A stretch of 64,000 nucleotides of DNA from the NCBI GenBank assembly GCA_030041005.1, contig JASHOR010000032.1, positions 41,326-105,325 on the forward strand, in the 5' to 3' direction. This DNA comes from Xanthobacteraceae bacterium. Lineage in GTDB: Bacteria; Pseudomonadota; Alphaproteobacteria; Rhizobiales; Xanthobacteraceae. The notes beneath the pieces were generated by a model. That model had not been told where the DNA came from and did not search any database. It worked only from the letters and a program-made list of their open reading frames with translations. Positions 42,436 through 52,086 of the stretch are shown here, piece after piece (the first letter of the stretch is position 1; each line of letters opens with the position of its first letter). The translations under genes and the position numbers were made by a program.

Positions 42436-44169
42436 TTAGAATAACCCGACGATGTGGCCATCCGGGCCAATATCGATGTTGTCTGCCGACGGCACCCGCG
42501 GCAGACCGGGCATGGTGAGAAGCTCGCCGCAGATCACCACCACGAACTCGGCACCCGCCGACAGCCTCACCTCGCGCACCGGGATGATGTGGTCGCTCGG
42601 CGCCCCCTTGGCGTCGGGATTGGTGGTGAAGCTGTATTGCGTCTTGGCCATACAGATCGGGAACTTGCCGGCGCCCATCGCCTCGAACGAGGCGAGCTGA
42701 TCGCGCACCGACTTGTCCATCGATATGTCCTTGGCGCGATAGACTTCCCGGCAGATGGTTCGGATCTTCTCAACGAGCGGCATGTCGTCGGGGTAAAGGT
42801 ATTTGAGCTTGCTCTTGCCGCTGTCGGCGATCTTGACGACCGCGCGCGCGACATCGGCCGCGCCCTTGCCGCCTTCGGCCCAATGGTCGGCCATGAACGC
42901 TTCGACGCCGAGCGCCTGGCATTTGTCCTCGACCAGCTTGATCTCGGCTTCGGTGTCGGCGGAGAAACGATTGATCGACACCACCGGCACGATGCCGAAC
43001 TTGCGCACGTTCTCGACGTGCCGCTGCAGATTGGCGATGCCGGCTTCGAGCGCTTTGAGGTTTTCGGCCTTGAGGTCTTCCTTCTTGACGCCGCCGTGCA
43101 TCTTCAGCGCGCGGATGGTGGCGACCAACACCGCGCAATCGGGCGCGATCCCCGCTTTCCGGCATTTGATGTCCATGAACTTCTCGGCGCCAAGATCGGC
43201 ACCGAAGCCCGCTTCGGTCACGACGTAATCGGCGAGTTTGAGCGCCGTAGTGGTTGCCAGCACCGAGTTGCAACCATGGGCGATATTGGCGAACGGGCCG
43301 CCGTGGATGAACGCGGGCGTGCCCTCCATTGTCTGCACCAGGTTCGGCGCCAGCGCGTCCTTGAGCAACACCGCCATGGCGCCGTTGGCCTTAAGATCCG
43401 ATGCGCGCACCGGCTTGCGGTCGCGCGTATAGCCGACGACAATGTTGCCCAGCCGCTTTTTGAGATCATCGAGGTTGCGGGAGAGGCAGAAGATCGCCAT
43501 GACTTCGGACGCCACCGTGATGTCGAAGCCGTCCTCGCGCGGGAATCCGTTGGCCGCGCCGCCCAGCGAATTGACGATCTGCCGCAACGCGCGGTCGTTC
43601 ATGTCCATGACCCGGCGCCAGGTTACGCGGCGGGCGTCGATGCCGAGCGCATTGCCCCAATAGATGTGGTTGTCGAGCATCGCGGCGAGCAGATTGTTCG
43701 CCGAGGTAATGGCGTGGAAGTCGCCGGTGAAGTGAAGATTGATGTCCTCCATCGGCACGACTTGCGCATATCCGCCGCCGGCGGCGCCGCCCTTGACGCC
43801 GAAGCAGGGCCCGAGGCTCGCCTCGCGGATGCACAGCATCGCCTTTTTGCCGATGTAATTGAGCGCGTCAGTGAGACCCACTGTCGTCGTGGTCTTGCCC
43901 TCGCCGGCCGGCGTGGGATTAATAGCGGTGACGAGAATGAGCTTGCCGTTCGGCCGGTTCTGTATCGACTTGATGAAGTCCATCGACACCTTGGCCTTGT
44001 AATGGCCGAAGGGCTCGAGGTTTTCAGGCGTTATGCCGAGCCGCTCGCGCGCGACGTCGACGATCGGCCGCATTTTGGCGGCCTGCGCAATCTCGATGTT
44101 GGACAGTGGATTGACGTGCTGCGATGCCGCCTCAGGAGCCTTCGCCGCAGTGGGGAGAGTTACAGTCAT
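42436..44169 (-). CDS. fhs: formate-tetrahydrofolate ligase
   Basis: The 577-residue ATP-dependent ligase makes 10-formyl-tetrahydrofolate from formate and THF. The P-loop [39 protein letters not shown], and [20 protein letters not shown] are highly characteristic. ATG 44169 ([10 protein letters not shown]) overlaps the stop of the upstream formyltransferase gene by four bases; the 656-residue ORF to 44406 extends into that gene and is not used. The N-terminal 25 residues form a short extension before [17 protein letters not shown]. In this cluster it channels oxalate-derived formate into one-carbon metabolism, or runs in reverse to make ATP. Confidence 0.95.
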   Translation of the reverse strand: MTVTLPTAAKAPEAASQHVNPLSNIEIAQAAKMRPIVDVARERLGITPENLEPFGHYKAKVSMDFIKSIQNRPNGKLILVTAINPTPAGEGKTTTTVGLTDALNYIGKKAMLCIREASLGPCFGVKGGAAGGGYAQVVPMEDINLHFTGDFHAITSANNLLAAMLDNHIYWGNALGIDARRVTWRRVMDMNDRALRQIVNSLGGAANGFPREDGFDITVASEVMAIFCLSRNLDDLKKRLGNIVVGYTRDRKPVRASDLKANGAMAVLLKDALAPNLVQTMEGTPAFIHGGPFANIAHGCNSVLATTTALKLADYVVTEAGFGADLGAEKFMDIKCRKAGIAPDCAVLVATIRALKMHGGVKKEDLKAENLKALEAGIANLQRHVENVRKFGIVPVVSINRFSADTEAEIKLVEDKCQALGVEAFMADHWAEGGKGAADVARAVVKIADSGKSKLKYLYPDDMPLVEKIRTICREVYRAKDISMDKSVRDQLASFEAMGAGKFPICMAKTQYSFTTNPDAKGAPSDHIIPVREVRLSAGAEFVVVICGELLTMPGLPRVPSADNIDIGPDGHIVGLF

Positions 44170-45092
44170 GAAAACCTCATTCCGGAGTTGAGCTTGACGT
44201 TTGTTGCAAATTCGCCGGCTGACAGTTTCGGGCCGTCGACCTGCACGCGGGTGACCTTGAAGCGGCCGTCGGCGCAAACCACGGTAAAGCCGTGTGCGTC
44301 GACCTCGACAATGGCGCCAAGCTTGCCGCCGATCCCCTTGGGGTCTCGCGCCGGCAACGGCTTGGCGTCGAAGATTTTCAGCGTTTTGCCATCGAGCGTA
44401 GTCCACGCTCCCGGCGCCGGATTACAGCCGCGAATGAGACGATCGATCTGCACCCAGGGCTTGCCCCAGTCGATCCTGGCATTCTCGGCGCCGCAGCGGC
44501 CCTCGTAGGTAGCAAGCGCCTCGTTCTGCTTGATGCGCGGCGCCTTACCGGCCTTCACGAGATCGACCGATTCCATCATTGCCTCGACCCCCATGGGGAA
44601 CAGCCGATCGAAATAGACCGTACCGAGCGTGTCGGTGTCGCTGATCGGCGTTCTCTTCTGGATCAGCACGTCGCCGGTGTCGAGGCCGTTATCGGGCCAG
44701 AAGATCGAAAGCCCGGTCTCCTTGTCGCCCTTGATGATCGCCCAGTTGATCGCGCTCGCGCCGCGGTACGCCGGCAACAACGAGGGGTGATATTGGATCG
44801 AACCGTGCGTGGGGATGTTGAGGAATTCTTCCGGCACGAACAGCGTGACGAAAGCCATCACCTGCAGGTCCGGCTTGAGCGCCTTGAATTGCTCCCAGAC
44901 TTCGGGCTTTTTGTACGAATCCGGTTGATGAACGGGCAGTCCCGCAGCCAGCGCCGCCTCTTTCAACGGATCGGCTTTGGCGCCCGGCTTCTCGGGCGCG
45001 ACATAGACGGCGACGACATTTTCACCGCGCTTGAGCAGCGCCTCAAACACCGCCTTCCCGAACGCCTGTTGGCCGTGAACGACGATACGCAT
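44166..45092 (-). CDS. formyltransferase, similar to the hydrolase domain of 10-formyl-THF dehydrogenase
   Basis: The 308-residue protein has the formyl-transferase N domain ([53 protein letters not shown]) and a C-terminal OB-like domain. It resembles the N-terminal hydrolase of ALDH1L1/FDH, where the matching segments are GQSLFG..V and SIIYHPSLLP and ADDGLDTGDLLLQK. In true Fmt the motif is NxHxSLLP; here Gln replaces Asn, while His and Asp are kept. The stop overlaps the fhs start (ATGA), so it is translationally coupled to formyl-THF synthesis. It may hydrolyse 10-formyl-THF, returning THF and formate, or act as a formyl donor enzyme; it is probably not the initiator-tRNA formyltransferase. 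Confidence 0.8.
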   Translation of the reverse strand: MRIVVHGQQAFGKAVFEALLKRGENVVAVYVAPEKPGAKADPLKEAALAAGLPVHQPDSYKKPEVWEQFKALKPDLQVMAFVTLFVPEEFLNIPTHGSIQYHPSLLPAYRGASAINWAIIKGDKETGLSIFWPDNGLDTGDVLIQKRTPISDTDTLGTVYFDRLFPMGVEAMMESVDLVKAGKAPRIKQNEALATYEGRCGAENARIDWGKPWVQIDRLIRGCNPAPGAWTTLDGKTLKIFDAKPLPARDPKGIGGKLGAIVEVDAHGFTVVCADGRFKVTRVQVDGPKLSAGEFATNVKLNSGMRFS

Positions 45093-45121
45093 GGCCTTTA
45101 GCTCTCCTACTGCGTCCCTTT

Positions 45122-45247
45122 GCCTCTCCCCATTGGAGAGGCCGGCGAGGCGCTGCGCGCCGAGCCGAGTGAGGGGATCACCCCCCGATTATGCCCCCTC
45201 ACCCGACATCGCTTCGCTCGGTCGACATCTCCCCATTGGGAGAGGCG
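45122..45247. repeat. rhizobial-type palindromic repeat between frc and the formyltransferase gene
   Basis: CTCTCCCCATTGGAGAGG at the left and TCTCCCCATTGGGAGAGG at the right flank a middle part with GAGTGAGGGGATCACCCCCC and CCCCTCACCCGACATC. It is the same class of element as in bioB at 31779-31890, judged by the CTCTCCCC...GAGAG ends and the CCCTCACCC core. It lies in the 186-base space between the formyltransferase and frc genes, in what may be a single transcript. Folding could attenuate or process the message. Confidence 0.75.
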
Positions 45248-45278
45248 ATGAACGTGCGCATCGTGGCGAGGAAATTTA

Positions 45279-46730
45279 TTACGCTGCCGCGGCCTTCGCC
45301 GGCTTCTCGGGGGCGGCAATTGCGCCGGAGACCTTGATCTCCGCGATTTCCTTCTCCGAATAGCCTAGCACCTTGCGCAACACCTCATCGGTGTGCTCGC
45401 CGAGCAGCGGCGAACGCCGCACGTCAGGAACGGTATCCGACAGCTTCACCGGGCTGCCGACGGTCAAATACCTGCCGCGCGTTGGATGATCGAGCTCAAC
45501 CACCGTGCCGTTCAGACGCAATGACGGCTCCTCTGCAATCTCCTTCATCGACAGGATCGGACCGGCCGGCACGTCGACCTTGTTGCAGATTTCCATGACT
45601 TCGAATTTGGTCTTGGTCATGGTCCATTGTTCGATGGTGTCGAAGATTTGCCGCAGCCGCGGCAGGCGTGCCGGCGGCGTGGCGTAATCCGGATCGGTCT
45701 TCCATTCCGGCTTGCCGATCAGATCGCAGATCGCGCCCCACACCGGCGCCTGAGTGATAAAGTAGACGTAGGAATTCGGGTCGTTCTCCCAACCCTTGCA
45801 TTTGAGGATCCAACCCGGCTGGCCGCCGCCGGAATCATTGCCGGCGCGCGGGGTCGCATCCCCGAATGGGACATTCTCGCCATACTGGCTGTATTCGGTG
45901 AGCGGGCCGTGCTTGAGCCGCTGCTGATCGCGCAACTTGACGCGCGCGAGATTGAGAACCCCATCCTGCATGGCCGCAAGGACCTTCTGGCCGCGGCCGG
46001 TCCGATGACGCTGCAAGAGAGCACAGGCAATGCCGAAGGCGAGATGCAGGCCGGTTCCGGAGTCGCCAATCTGAGCGCCGGTGACGAGCGGCGGGCCTTC
46101 GCGAAAGCCGGTGGTCGAGGCCGACCCGCCAGCACATTGCGCGATGTTCTCGTACACCTTGCAATCCTCGTAGGGGCCGGGACCGAAGCCCTTCACCGAC
46201 GCGACCACCATGCGCGGATTGAGCTTGTTGATGTGCTCGAAAGTGAGCCCCATGCGATCGAGCGCGCCTGGCGCGAAGTTCTCGACCAGGACGTCGCATT
46301 GCTTGATCAGGCGGTCGAGGATTTCCTTGCCCTTGGGATGCTTGGAATCGATCGTGATCGAGCGCTTGGAGCCGTTGAGCATGGTGAAATAGAGGCTGTC
46401 GGCGCCCTTGACATCGCGCAATTGGCCGCGCGTGACGTCGCCCACGCCGGGTCGTTCGACCTTGATCACGTCGGCACCCAAATAGGCGAGAAGCTGCGTA
46501 CAGGTCGGGCCGGACTGCACGTGGGTGAAGTCGAGGACGCGTATGCCTTCAAGCGCCCTGCCCGCCTGCCCCCATGGCTTCGTGCTTGGCCGCGGCAGAG
46601 CATTGCCGTTCGCCGGCTTGGCCGCCGGCTTGCGGGCCTTCAACTTCACGACCTTCTTCGCCGTCGCCTTGGACTTAACCTTGAATTTCGCCTTGGATTT
46701 TGCCGTTCGCGCATTCTTCTTCGCTGCCAT
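45279..46730 (-). CDS. frc: formyl-CoA:oxalate CoA-transferase with Lys/Ala-rich N-terminal tail
   Basis: The 483-residue class III CoA-transferase moves CoA from formyl-CoA to oxalate. The canonical core starts at [20 protein letters not shown]; the catalytic Asp is in the [14 protein letters not shown] motif. Ahead of the core are about 58 residues, of which the first 40 are Lys/Ala-rich ([20 protein letters not shown] and onward), resembling histone H1-like tails, absent from E. coli Frc and Oxalobacter Frc. The C-terminus adds EKPAKAAAA. Start ATG 46730 follows GAGGGGAAATC; the 508-residue ORF to 46805 is not needed. It is 61 bases downstream of oxc. Confidence 0.92.
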   Translation of the reverse strand: MAAKKNARTAKSKAKFKVKSKATAKKVVKLKARKPAAKPANGNALPRPSTKPWGQAGRALEGIRVLDFTHVQSGPTCTQLLAYLGADVIKVERPGVGDVTRGQLRDVKGADSLYFTMLNGSKRSITIDSKHPKGKEILDRLIKQCDVLVENFAPGALDRMGLTFEHINKLNPRMVVASVKGFGPGPYEDCKVYENIAQCAGGSASTTGFREGPPLVTGAQIGDSGTGLHLAFGIACALLQRHRTGRGQKVLAAMQDGVLNLARVKLRDQQRLKHGPLTEYSQYGENVPFGDATPRAGNDSGGGQPGWILKCKGWENDPNSYVYFITQAPVWGAICDLIGKPEWKTDPDYATPPARLPRLRQIFDTIEQWTMTKTKFEVMEICNKVDVPAGPILSMKEIAEEPSLRLNGTVVELDHPTRGRYLTVGSPVKLSDTVPDVRRSPLLGEHTDEVLRKVLGYSEKEIAEIKVSGAIAAPEKPAKAAAA

Positions 46731-46791
46731 GATTTCCCCTCTTGGCCGGTCGGGAGCAGGCCGCGCGAGGCGGCCGGGAATGGTCGACTGC

Positions 46792-48537
46792 CTATTTCCT
46801 GGCAAGTTTACTTTGCGGGTTGAGGTTGCCGATGCGGCCGCTCTCGCTGCCGGCCGCAGGATCGATCACCGCGTTGATCAGCGTCGGCTTGCCGGTATCC
46901 ATCGCCACGTTCACGGCGCGCTTGAGTTCGTCGGGGCTTGTGGCATTGACGCCGACGCCGCCGAACGCCTCGATCATCTTGTCGTAGCGCGATCCCTTGA
47001 CGAAAACGGTCGTCGCCGGGTCCGAACCAGCCTTGTTGACGTCGGTGCCGCGATAGATACCGTCGTTGTTGAAGACGACGACGCAGACCGGCAGCTTGTA
47101 CCGGCAGATCGTCTCGATCTCCATGCCGGAGAAACCGAAGGCGGAATCGCCTTCGATCGCCAGAACGGGCTTGCCGGTTTCGACAGCGGCGCCGATGGCG
47201 TAACCCATGCCGATGCCCATGGCCCCCCAGGTGCCGACGTCGATGCGCTTACGCGGCCGATACACGTCGATGATGCCACGGGCGAGATCGAGCGTGTTGG
47301 CGCCTTCGTTGACAAGTACGGCATCCGGTCGCTCTTTGACGATGGTGCGCAGCACGCCGAGCGCGCCATGGTAGTCCATCGGCGAATTGTTGTTCATCAG
47401 CCGCGGCGCCATTTTGGCGACGTTCTCTTCGCGTTTCGATGTGACGGTCTTGATCCAGTCCGCGGGCGGCGTCGGCCAGCTACCGCCCATGGCGCCGAGG
47501 AGCGCGGAAACGCAAGAGCCGATGTCGCCAACGAGCGGAGCGGCGATCTCGACGTTCGAATCCATCTCCCTGGGTTCGATGTCGACCTGGATGAATTTCC
47601 TCGGCGCCTCGCCCCAAACCTTGCCTTTGCCGTGCGACAGCAGCCAATTGAGACGAGCGCCGATCAGCATGACGGCGTCGGAGTCCCGCAGCACGGTCGA
47701 GCGCGCGGCTCCCGCGCATTGCGGATGGGTGTCGGGCAGAAGACCCTTGGCCATGCTCATCGGCAGAAACGGAATGCCGCTTTTCTCGACGAAACTCTTG
47801 ATGACGTCATCGGCCTGAGCGTAGGCCGCGCCCTTGCCCAGGATAATCAATGGACGCTTGGCGCTTCTGAGCGCATCGAGCGCGCGCTTCACTGCATCCG
47901 GAGCCGGAATCTGGGCCGGCGCCGGGTCGATCACCTTGACGAGAGACTTGTGTCCGGCCTCGGCATCCATCACCTGGCTGAACAGCCTGGCCGGCAGATC
48001 GAGATAAACGCCGCCCGGACGTCCCGAAACGGCAGCGCGGATCGCGCGCGCGAACCCGATGCCGATATCCTGCGCATGCAGCACGCGGAATGCCGCCTTG
48101 CATAGCGGCTTGGCGATGGCGAGTTGGTCCATCTCCTCGTAGTCGCCCTGCTGCAAGTCGACGATTTCGCGCTCGGATGAGCCCGAAATCAGGATCATCG
48201 GGAAGCAGTTCGTGGTCGCGTGTGCGAGCGCGGTGAGGCCGTTGAGGAAGCCCGGGGCCGATACGGTGAGGCACACGCCCGGCTTCTTGGTCAAGAAGCC
48301 GGCAATCGCGGCGGCATATCCGGCATTCTGTTCGTGCCGAAACGACAGCACGCGAATGCCCGAAGCCTGCGCCATGCGGCCGAAATCGGTAATCGGAATC
48401 CCCGGCACGCCGTAGATGGTATCCAGGCCGTTCAGTTTGAGCGCATCGATGACGAGATGAAAGCCGTCCGTCAGCTCCCGCTCGGCGGCGACTGCGCCTG
48501 CATCCGCACTTGTCTTCTTAAATGCCGCTTCAGCCAT
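46792..48537 (-). CDS. oxc: oxalyl-CoA decarboxylase
   Basis: The 581-residue thiamine-diphosphate enzyme converts oxalyl-CoA to formyl-CoA and CO2. Features are the N-terminal Glu region [56 protein letters not shown], and the ThDP motif [20 protein letters not shown] ending in [11 protein letters not shown]. The length matches the family. Start ATG 48537 follows GAGGAGAAACCCC. It lies 24 bases downstream of a GntR gene and 61 bases upstream of frc on the same strand, so gntR-oxc-frc likely form the core of the oxalate operon. Confidence 0.95.
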   Translation of the reverse strand: MAEAAFKKTSADAGAVAAERELTDGFHLVIDALKLNGLDTIYGVPGIPITDFGRMAQASGIRVLSFRHEQNAGYAAAIAGFLTKKPGVCLTVSAPGFLNGLTALAHATTNCFPMILISGSSEREIVDLQQGDYEEMDQLAIAKPLCKAAFRVLHAQDIGIGFARAIRAAVSGRPGGVYLDLPARLFSQVMDAEAGHKSLVKVIDPAPAQIPAPDAVKRALDALRSAKRPLIILGKGAAYAQADDVIKSFVEKSGIPFLPMSMAKGLLPDTHPQCAGAARSTVLRDSDAVMLIGARLNWLLSHGKGKVWGEAPRKFIQVDIEPREMDSNVEIAAPLVGDIGSCVSALLGAMGGSWPTPPADWIKTVTSKREENVAKMAPRLMNNNSPMDYHGALGVLRTIVKERPDAVLVNEGANTLDLARGIIDVYRPRKRIDVGTWGAMGIGMGYAIGAAVETGKPVLAIEGDSAFGFSGMEIETICRYKLPVCVVVFNNDGIYRGTDVNKAGSDPATTVFVKGSRYDKMIEAFGGVGVNATSPDELKRAVNVAMDTGKPTLINAVIDPAAGSESGRIGNLNPQSKLARK

Positions 48538-48561
48538 GGGGTTTCTCCTCGAACCTGAGGT

Positions 48562-49287
48562 TCAATCCAGATAATCCGCGTATTTCGCGACGTGGTCGGC
48601 GAGTCCCAGCGCGTGATCGCGGACCAGCTTCTCGGCGCGAGACGTATCACGCGCCTCGAGAGCCGCAATGATGTGAATGTGGTCGCGGATCGAACGATCG
48701 GCGCGATCCTTCTCGCCGATGGTCCTGCGCCGGATCATGCGCATGTGAGTAAAAAGGTTTTCGGCGAGATTTATCAGAACGCCATTTCGGCTCAGACGGA
48801 TGATGGTCTGGTGGAACTCGATGTTCACATCGGAATATTCGTCGAGGTGAGCGCGAACCTTGCCGTTTTCGAAAGTGGCGAACATCTTGCGCAGCGAAGC
48901 GATCTCGTCGTCGCTGGCATTATCGGTGATGAGCCGCGCTGCCATGCTCTCCAGAGCGGCCCAGGCGGTAATCAGCTCAATCACCTCGCGCTTGGTCTTG
49001 CGAACCACGTAAACGCCGCGGCGCGGCTCCGATCGCACAAAACCCTCGCGCTCGAGCTGCGCCATCGCCTCGCGCACTGGCGTGCGGCTGATGCCTAATT
49101 CAAGCGCCAGCCGCCGTTCGTCGAGCCTGATCTCCGTGTGGCTGCCATACACGTCCATGGCGGCGATGGCGCTTTTGATGGCCGCGTAGGCTTGCCGCTT
49201 CAAACTCGCCGGGCTGGACAGGGTATCCACGGCGATGCGTCGCTCCGACGGGGCGATGGATGGAAATTTCGTGGCGGCTGACAGCAT
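48562..49287 (-). CDS. GntR-family (FCD) transcriptional regulator of the oxalate operon
   Basis: The 241-residue regulator has a winged-helix GntR domain (LDERRLALELGISRTPVREA) and a C-terminal all-helical FCD domain with the His/Asp metal-site pattern (DVNIEFHQTIIRL, RDHIHIIAALEARD, VRDHALGLADHV). FCD ligands are usually small carboxylates, fitting oxalate or a related acid. Start ATG 49287 (MLSAATKFPS) is one choice; ATG 49317 (MYTRATSD) is also in frame, and the ORF is open to 49530. A GTATAC-centred palindrome at 49308-49317 overlaps the alternative start, which favours 49287 if it is an operator. oxc starts 24 bases after its stop. Confidence 0.85.
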   Translation of the reverse strand: MLSAATKFPSIAPSERRIAVDTLSSPASLKRQAYAAIKSAIAAMDVYGSHTEIRLDERRLALELGISRTPVREAMAQLEREGFVRSEPRRGVYVVRKTKREVIELITAWAALESMAARLITDNASDDEIASLRKMFATFENGKVRAHLDEYSDVNIEFHQTIIRLSRNGVLINLAENLFTHMRMIRRRTIGEKDRADRSIRDHIHIIAALEARDTSRAEKLVRDHALGLADHVAKYADYLD

Positions 49288-49307
49288 GGAAGCGTCTGAA
49301 GTTGCTC

Positions 49308-49317
49308 TGGTATACAT
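49308..49317. promoter_or_regulatory. possible GntR operator, TGGTATACAT
   Basis: The hexamer GTATAC is a perfect palindrome fitting the GT-N2-AC pattern of FadR-subfamily GntR operators. It lies 21 bases before the preferred start of the GntR gene, where autoregulation would be expected. The motif is short and could occur by chance. Confidence 0.3.
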
Positions 49318-49775
49318 TATTCCAGCGGCCGCCCGCGTGCAAGCCGGCTTTGCTCGATTGTCCACGCCTGCTTCGCCCCAATGTCGAATGCCATGCGTCG
49401 TACGCCAAGTGCCGGCGTGAGATTTGATCGATTTCACCCCCGGAACCGGGAAGGCGAACGCCCTTTCGCGATGTAAAGCGGACAGAAATTCACGTTCGCG
49501 AACGTCGCCGGCCATGACCCGGAAGTCCATGGATTTGGCGCGATGTCAGACGCCCCCGACCGCCATCTCAAATACGCCACGGTGAAAATCCATATCGCCA
49601 TTGGCCCGAACGCGGAGCGCGCCTCGGCGAGGCCGCCTCTCGCGGTGTTAGCCGCGAACAAGACCGGGTGATCGACGTTGGGATGACGCTCGCGCTGCGG
49701 ACCAGATTTTCCGCGGTTGCCTGGCTTGGAATCGACCCGCGCAGACCCTGGTAGCCAGATAATGAACGGTAGGCG
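49318..49775. other. gene-poor spacer of about 460 bases
   Basis: No convincing gene is seen between the GntR and glucosidase starts, which diverge here. The frame of the GntR ORF continues into it but lacks family similarity. The minus-strand ORF 49434-50171 is a shadow of the glucosidase gene and spacer. It presumably holds two promoters. No clear repeat or hairpin was noticed. Confidence 0.5.
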
Positions 49776-51968
49776 ATGAACCCGCAAAAAACCGGCGCAC
49801 AGGTTGCGCCCGCCCAGGCTCCGGCCGAAACCCCTTTCTATATCACCGCGGCGCAGGCGGCCGGCTGGTCGCCGCGCACGTTGAAGTATGGCGACACCTT
49901 TGCCGTCCTCGACGGTCGCGGCGATATCGCGGCTGCGCCAGGCGGTTCTGCCGGATTGTTCCACCTCGACACGCGTTACCTGTCGCGCCTCGAAGTGCAG
50001 ATGCAGGGGACAGTCCCGCTCCTGCTTGCATCGAACATGCGTGACGACAACTTGGCGCTGTTTGTCGACCTGACCAATCCAGATCTCGTTTCCGACGGGC
50101 GTATTCTCCTTGAAAAAGACAGCATCCACCTGCTGCGCACGGTGTTTTTGTGGCGTGGAACCGCGTATCAAAGGCTGCGCATCCGCAACTTTAGCGACCG
50201 TCCGGTTGCGTTAGATCTGTCGATTCTATTCGAAAACGACTTCGCCGATCTTTTTGAAGTGCGCGGATCGCACCGGGAACTGCACGGCAGTGCGAGCGCA
50301 AGATTGCACGGCAACCATGAGGTAGTGCTCAGCTACCATGGGCTCGACGCCAAGTTGCGGCGGACTACGCTGACTTTCGACCCGGCGCCCGAACGGCTGA
50401 CGACGAACAAAGCGATCTATCGGCTGCGCCTCGCGCCGAAAGAGATGCTGCGGTTCTTCGTCGCGGTGAGCTGCGACCTCACCCAGGCCCAGCCGATGCC
50501 GTTTCGCCGCAGCCTCATCGCCGCGCGTCGCGAACGGCGGCGTTCGGCGCGCAATCAGACGGCGGTCGAAACCTCGAATGACCACTTCAACGAGATATTG
50601 TGCCGCTCGGCCGCCGATCTTGCCATCCTGATGACGGAGACGCCGCAAGGCCGTTACCCTTACGCCGGCATCCCGTGGTTTTCGACCACGTTCGGGCGCG
50701 ACGGGCTGGTCACGGCGCTGCAGATGCTGTGGTGGAGCCCGGATGTGGCGCGTGGCGTTCTGCGCCGCTTGGCTGCGTTTCAGGCGACCAAGACCGATCC
50801 GCGCGCCGATGCGCAACCCGGAAAGATTCTGCATGAAATGCGCGGTGGCGAGATGGCGGCGCTGCACGAGGTGCCGTTCGGCCTGTATTACGGCAGTGTC
50901 GACTCTACGCCGCTGTTCGTTCTGCTCGCGGGACTGTATTTCGAGCGCACCGACGACCGCGAAACCATCACCGAGTTGTGGCCGAATATCGAAGCAGCGC
51001 TGGGTTGGATCGACGGACCGGGCGACCCGGACGGCGACGGATTCGTCGAATACAAGCGGGCCACCGAGCAGGGTCTTGCCAACCAGGGTTGGAAGGACTC
51101 CTACGATGCAATTTTCCACGCCGACGGCAGCCTGGCAGAAGGCGAGATCGCGCTCGCCGAAGTGCAGGGCTACGTCTATGCGGCAAAGCGACTGGCTGCG
51201 CGTTGCGCGCAGCGGCTGGGACATGAGGATCTCGCACATAGGCTCGACAAAGACGCGCAAAATCTCGCTGCCAAATTCGAAGCCGCGTTCTGGTGCCCGG
51301 AGATCGACACTTACGCGCTGGCGCTCGATGGGAACAAAAAACCATGTGCGGTGCGCACTTCGAATGCCGGACAGTTGCTGTTCAGCGGCATCGCTCGGCC
51401 CGAGCGTGCGGCGAAGGTCGCCGCCGGCCTGCTGGAACCGCATTTCTTCTCCGGCTGGGGCATCCGCACCGTCGCCGCCGGCGAGGCCCGCTATAATCCG
51501 ATGTCCTACCACAATGGATCAATCTGGCCGCACGACAATGCGCTGATCGCGCTCGGTTTGGCGCGCTACGGACAGGAACGCGCCATCGCCACATTATTCG
51601 AGGCTTTGTTCCGCGCCGGAACCTACATGGATCTGCGCCGGTTGCCGGAACTGTTTTGCGGCTTACGACGCCATCGCGGGCATGGGCCGACCCTTTACCC
51701 CGTCGCCTGTACCCCCCAGGCGTGGGCCAGCGCCACTCCGTTTACGTTGCTGGAAGCATCGCTCGGCCTCCAATTCGATCCGTTCAAGCGCGAAATCCGG
51801 CTCCGCAATCCGCAATTGCCGCCGTTCCTCGATGAAGTCACTCTGCGCAACCTGCGGCTTGGCTCCTCCAGCACCGATCTGCGGGTGCGACGTCACCGCG
51901 ACACCGTTTCACTGGAGACGCCGCGGATCAGCGACGATTTGAGTGTCGCCATCGTTTTTTCGCCTTAA
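49776..51968 (+). CDS. amylo-alpha-1,6-glucosidase / glycogen-debranching-like protein
   Basis: The 730-residue protein combines an N-terminal GDE_N_bis-like domain (TFAVLDGRGDIAAAPGGSAG, LFHLDTRYLSRLEVQM) and a C-terminal (alpha/alpha)6 glucosidase-like domain. The latter has YAGIPWFSTTFGRDGLVTAL, EVPFGLYYGSVDSTPLFVLL, EQGLANQGWKDSYDAIFHAD, and YHNGSIWPHDNALIALGLAR, the usual catalytic surroundings. Members are thought to act on alpha-1,6 linkages or on glucose oligomers; the specific substrate is uncertain. No signal peptide is visible. Start ATG 49776 gives MNPQKTGAQVAP. A secreted PRC-barrel protein and an MFS gene follow on the same strand. Confidence 0.85.
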   Translation: MNPQKTGAQVAPAQAPAETPFYITAAQAAGWSPRTLKYGDTFAVLDGRGDIAAAPGGSAGLFHLDTRYLSRLEVQMQGTVPLLLASNMRDDNLALFVDLTNPDLVSDGRILLEKDSIHLLRTVFLWRGTAYQRLRIRNFSDRPVALDLSILFENDFADLFEVRGSHRELHGSASARLHGNHEVVLSYHGLDAKLRRTTLTFDPAPERLTTNKAIYRLRLAPKEMLRFFVAVSCDLTQAQPMPFRRSLIAARRERRRSARNQTAVETSNDHFNEILCRSAADLAILMTETPQGRYPYAGIPWFSTTFGRDGLVTALQMLWWSPDVARGVLRRLAAFQATKTDPRADAQPGKILHEMRGGEMAALHEVPFGLYYGSVDSTPLFVLLAGLYFERTDDRETITELWPNIEAALGWIDGPGDPDGDGFVEYKRATEQGLANQGWKDSYDAIFHADGSLAEGEIALAEVQGYVYAAKRLAARCAQRLGHEDLAHRLDKDAQNLAAKFEAAFWCPEIDTYALALDGNKKPCAVRTSNAGQLLFSGIARPERAAKVAAGLLEPHFFSGWGIRTVAAGEARYNPMSYHNGSIWPHDNALIALGLARYGQERAIATLFEALFRAGTYMDLRRLPELFCGLRRHRGHGPTLYPVACTPQAWASATPFTLLEASLGLQFDPFKREIRLRNPQLPPFLDEVTLRNLRLGSSSTDLRVRRHRDTVSLETPRISDDLSVAIVFSP

Positions 51969-52086
51969 CCGCGTTTTTTTGCCTCAAGCGCGCTTCAAGA
52001 GTCGGACGAAGACGAATGCGGATGGAACCGGCGGTCACTTGCCGGCTTGCTCATGTGGAACTTTGTCGGCGTTGCCGGAGGCGGTC

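Noticed and set aside
42454-44508. Plus-strand ORF of 684 residues
   Set aside because: Antisense to fhs, which has intact motifs; the frame lacks structure.
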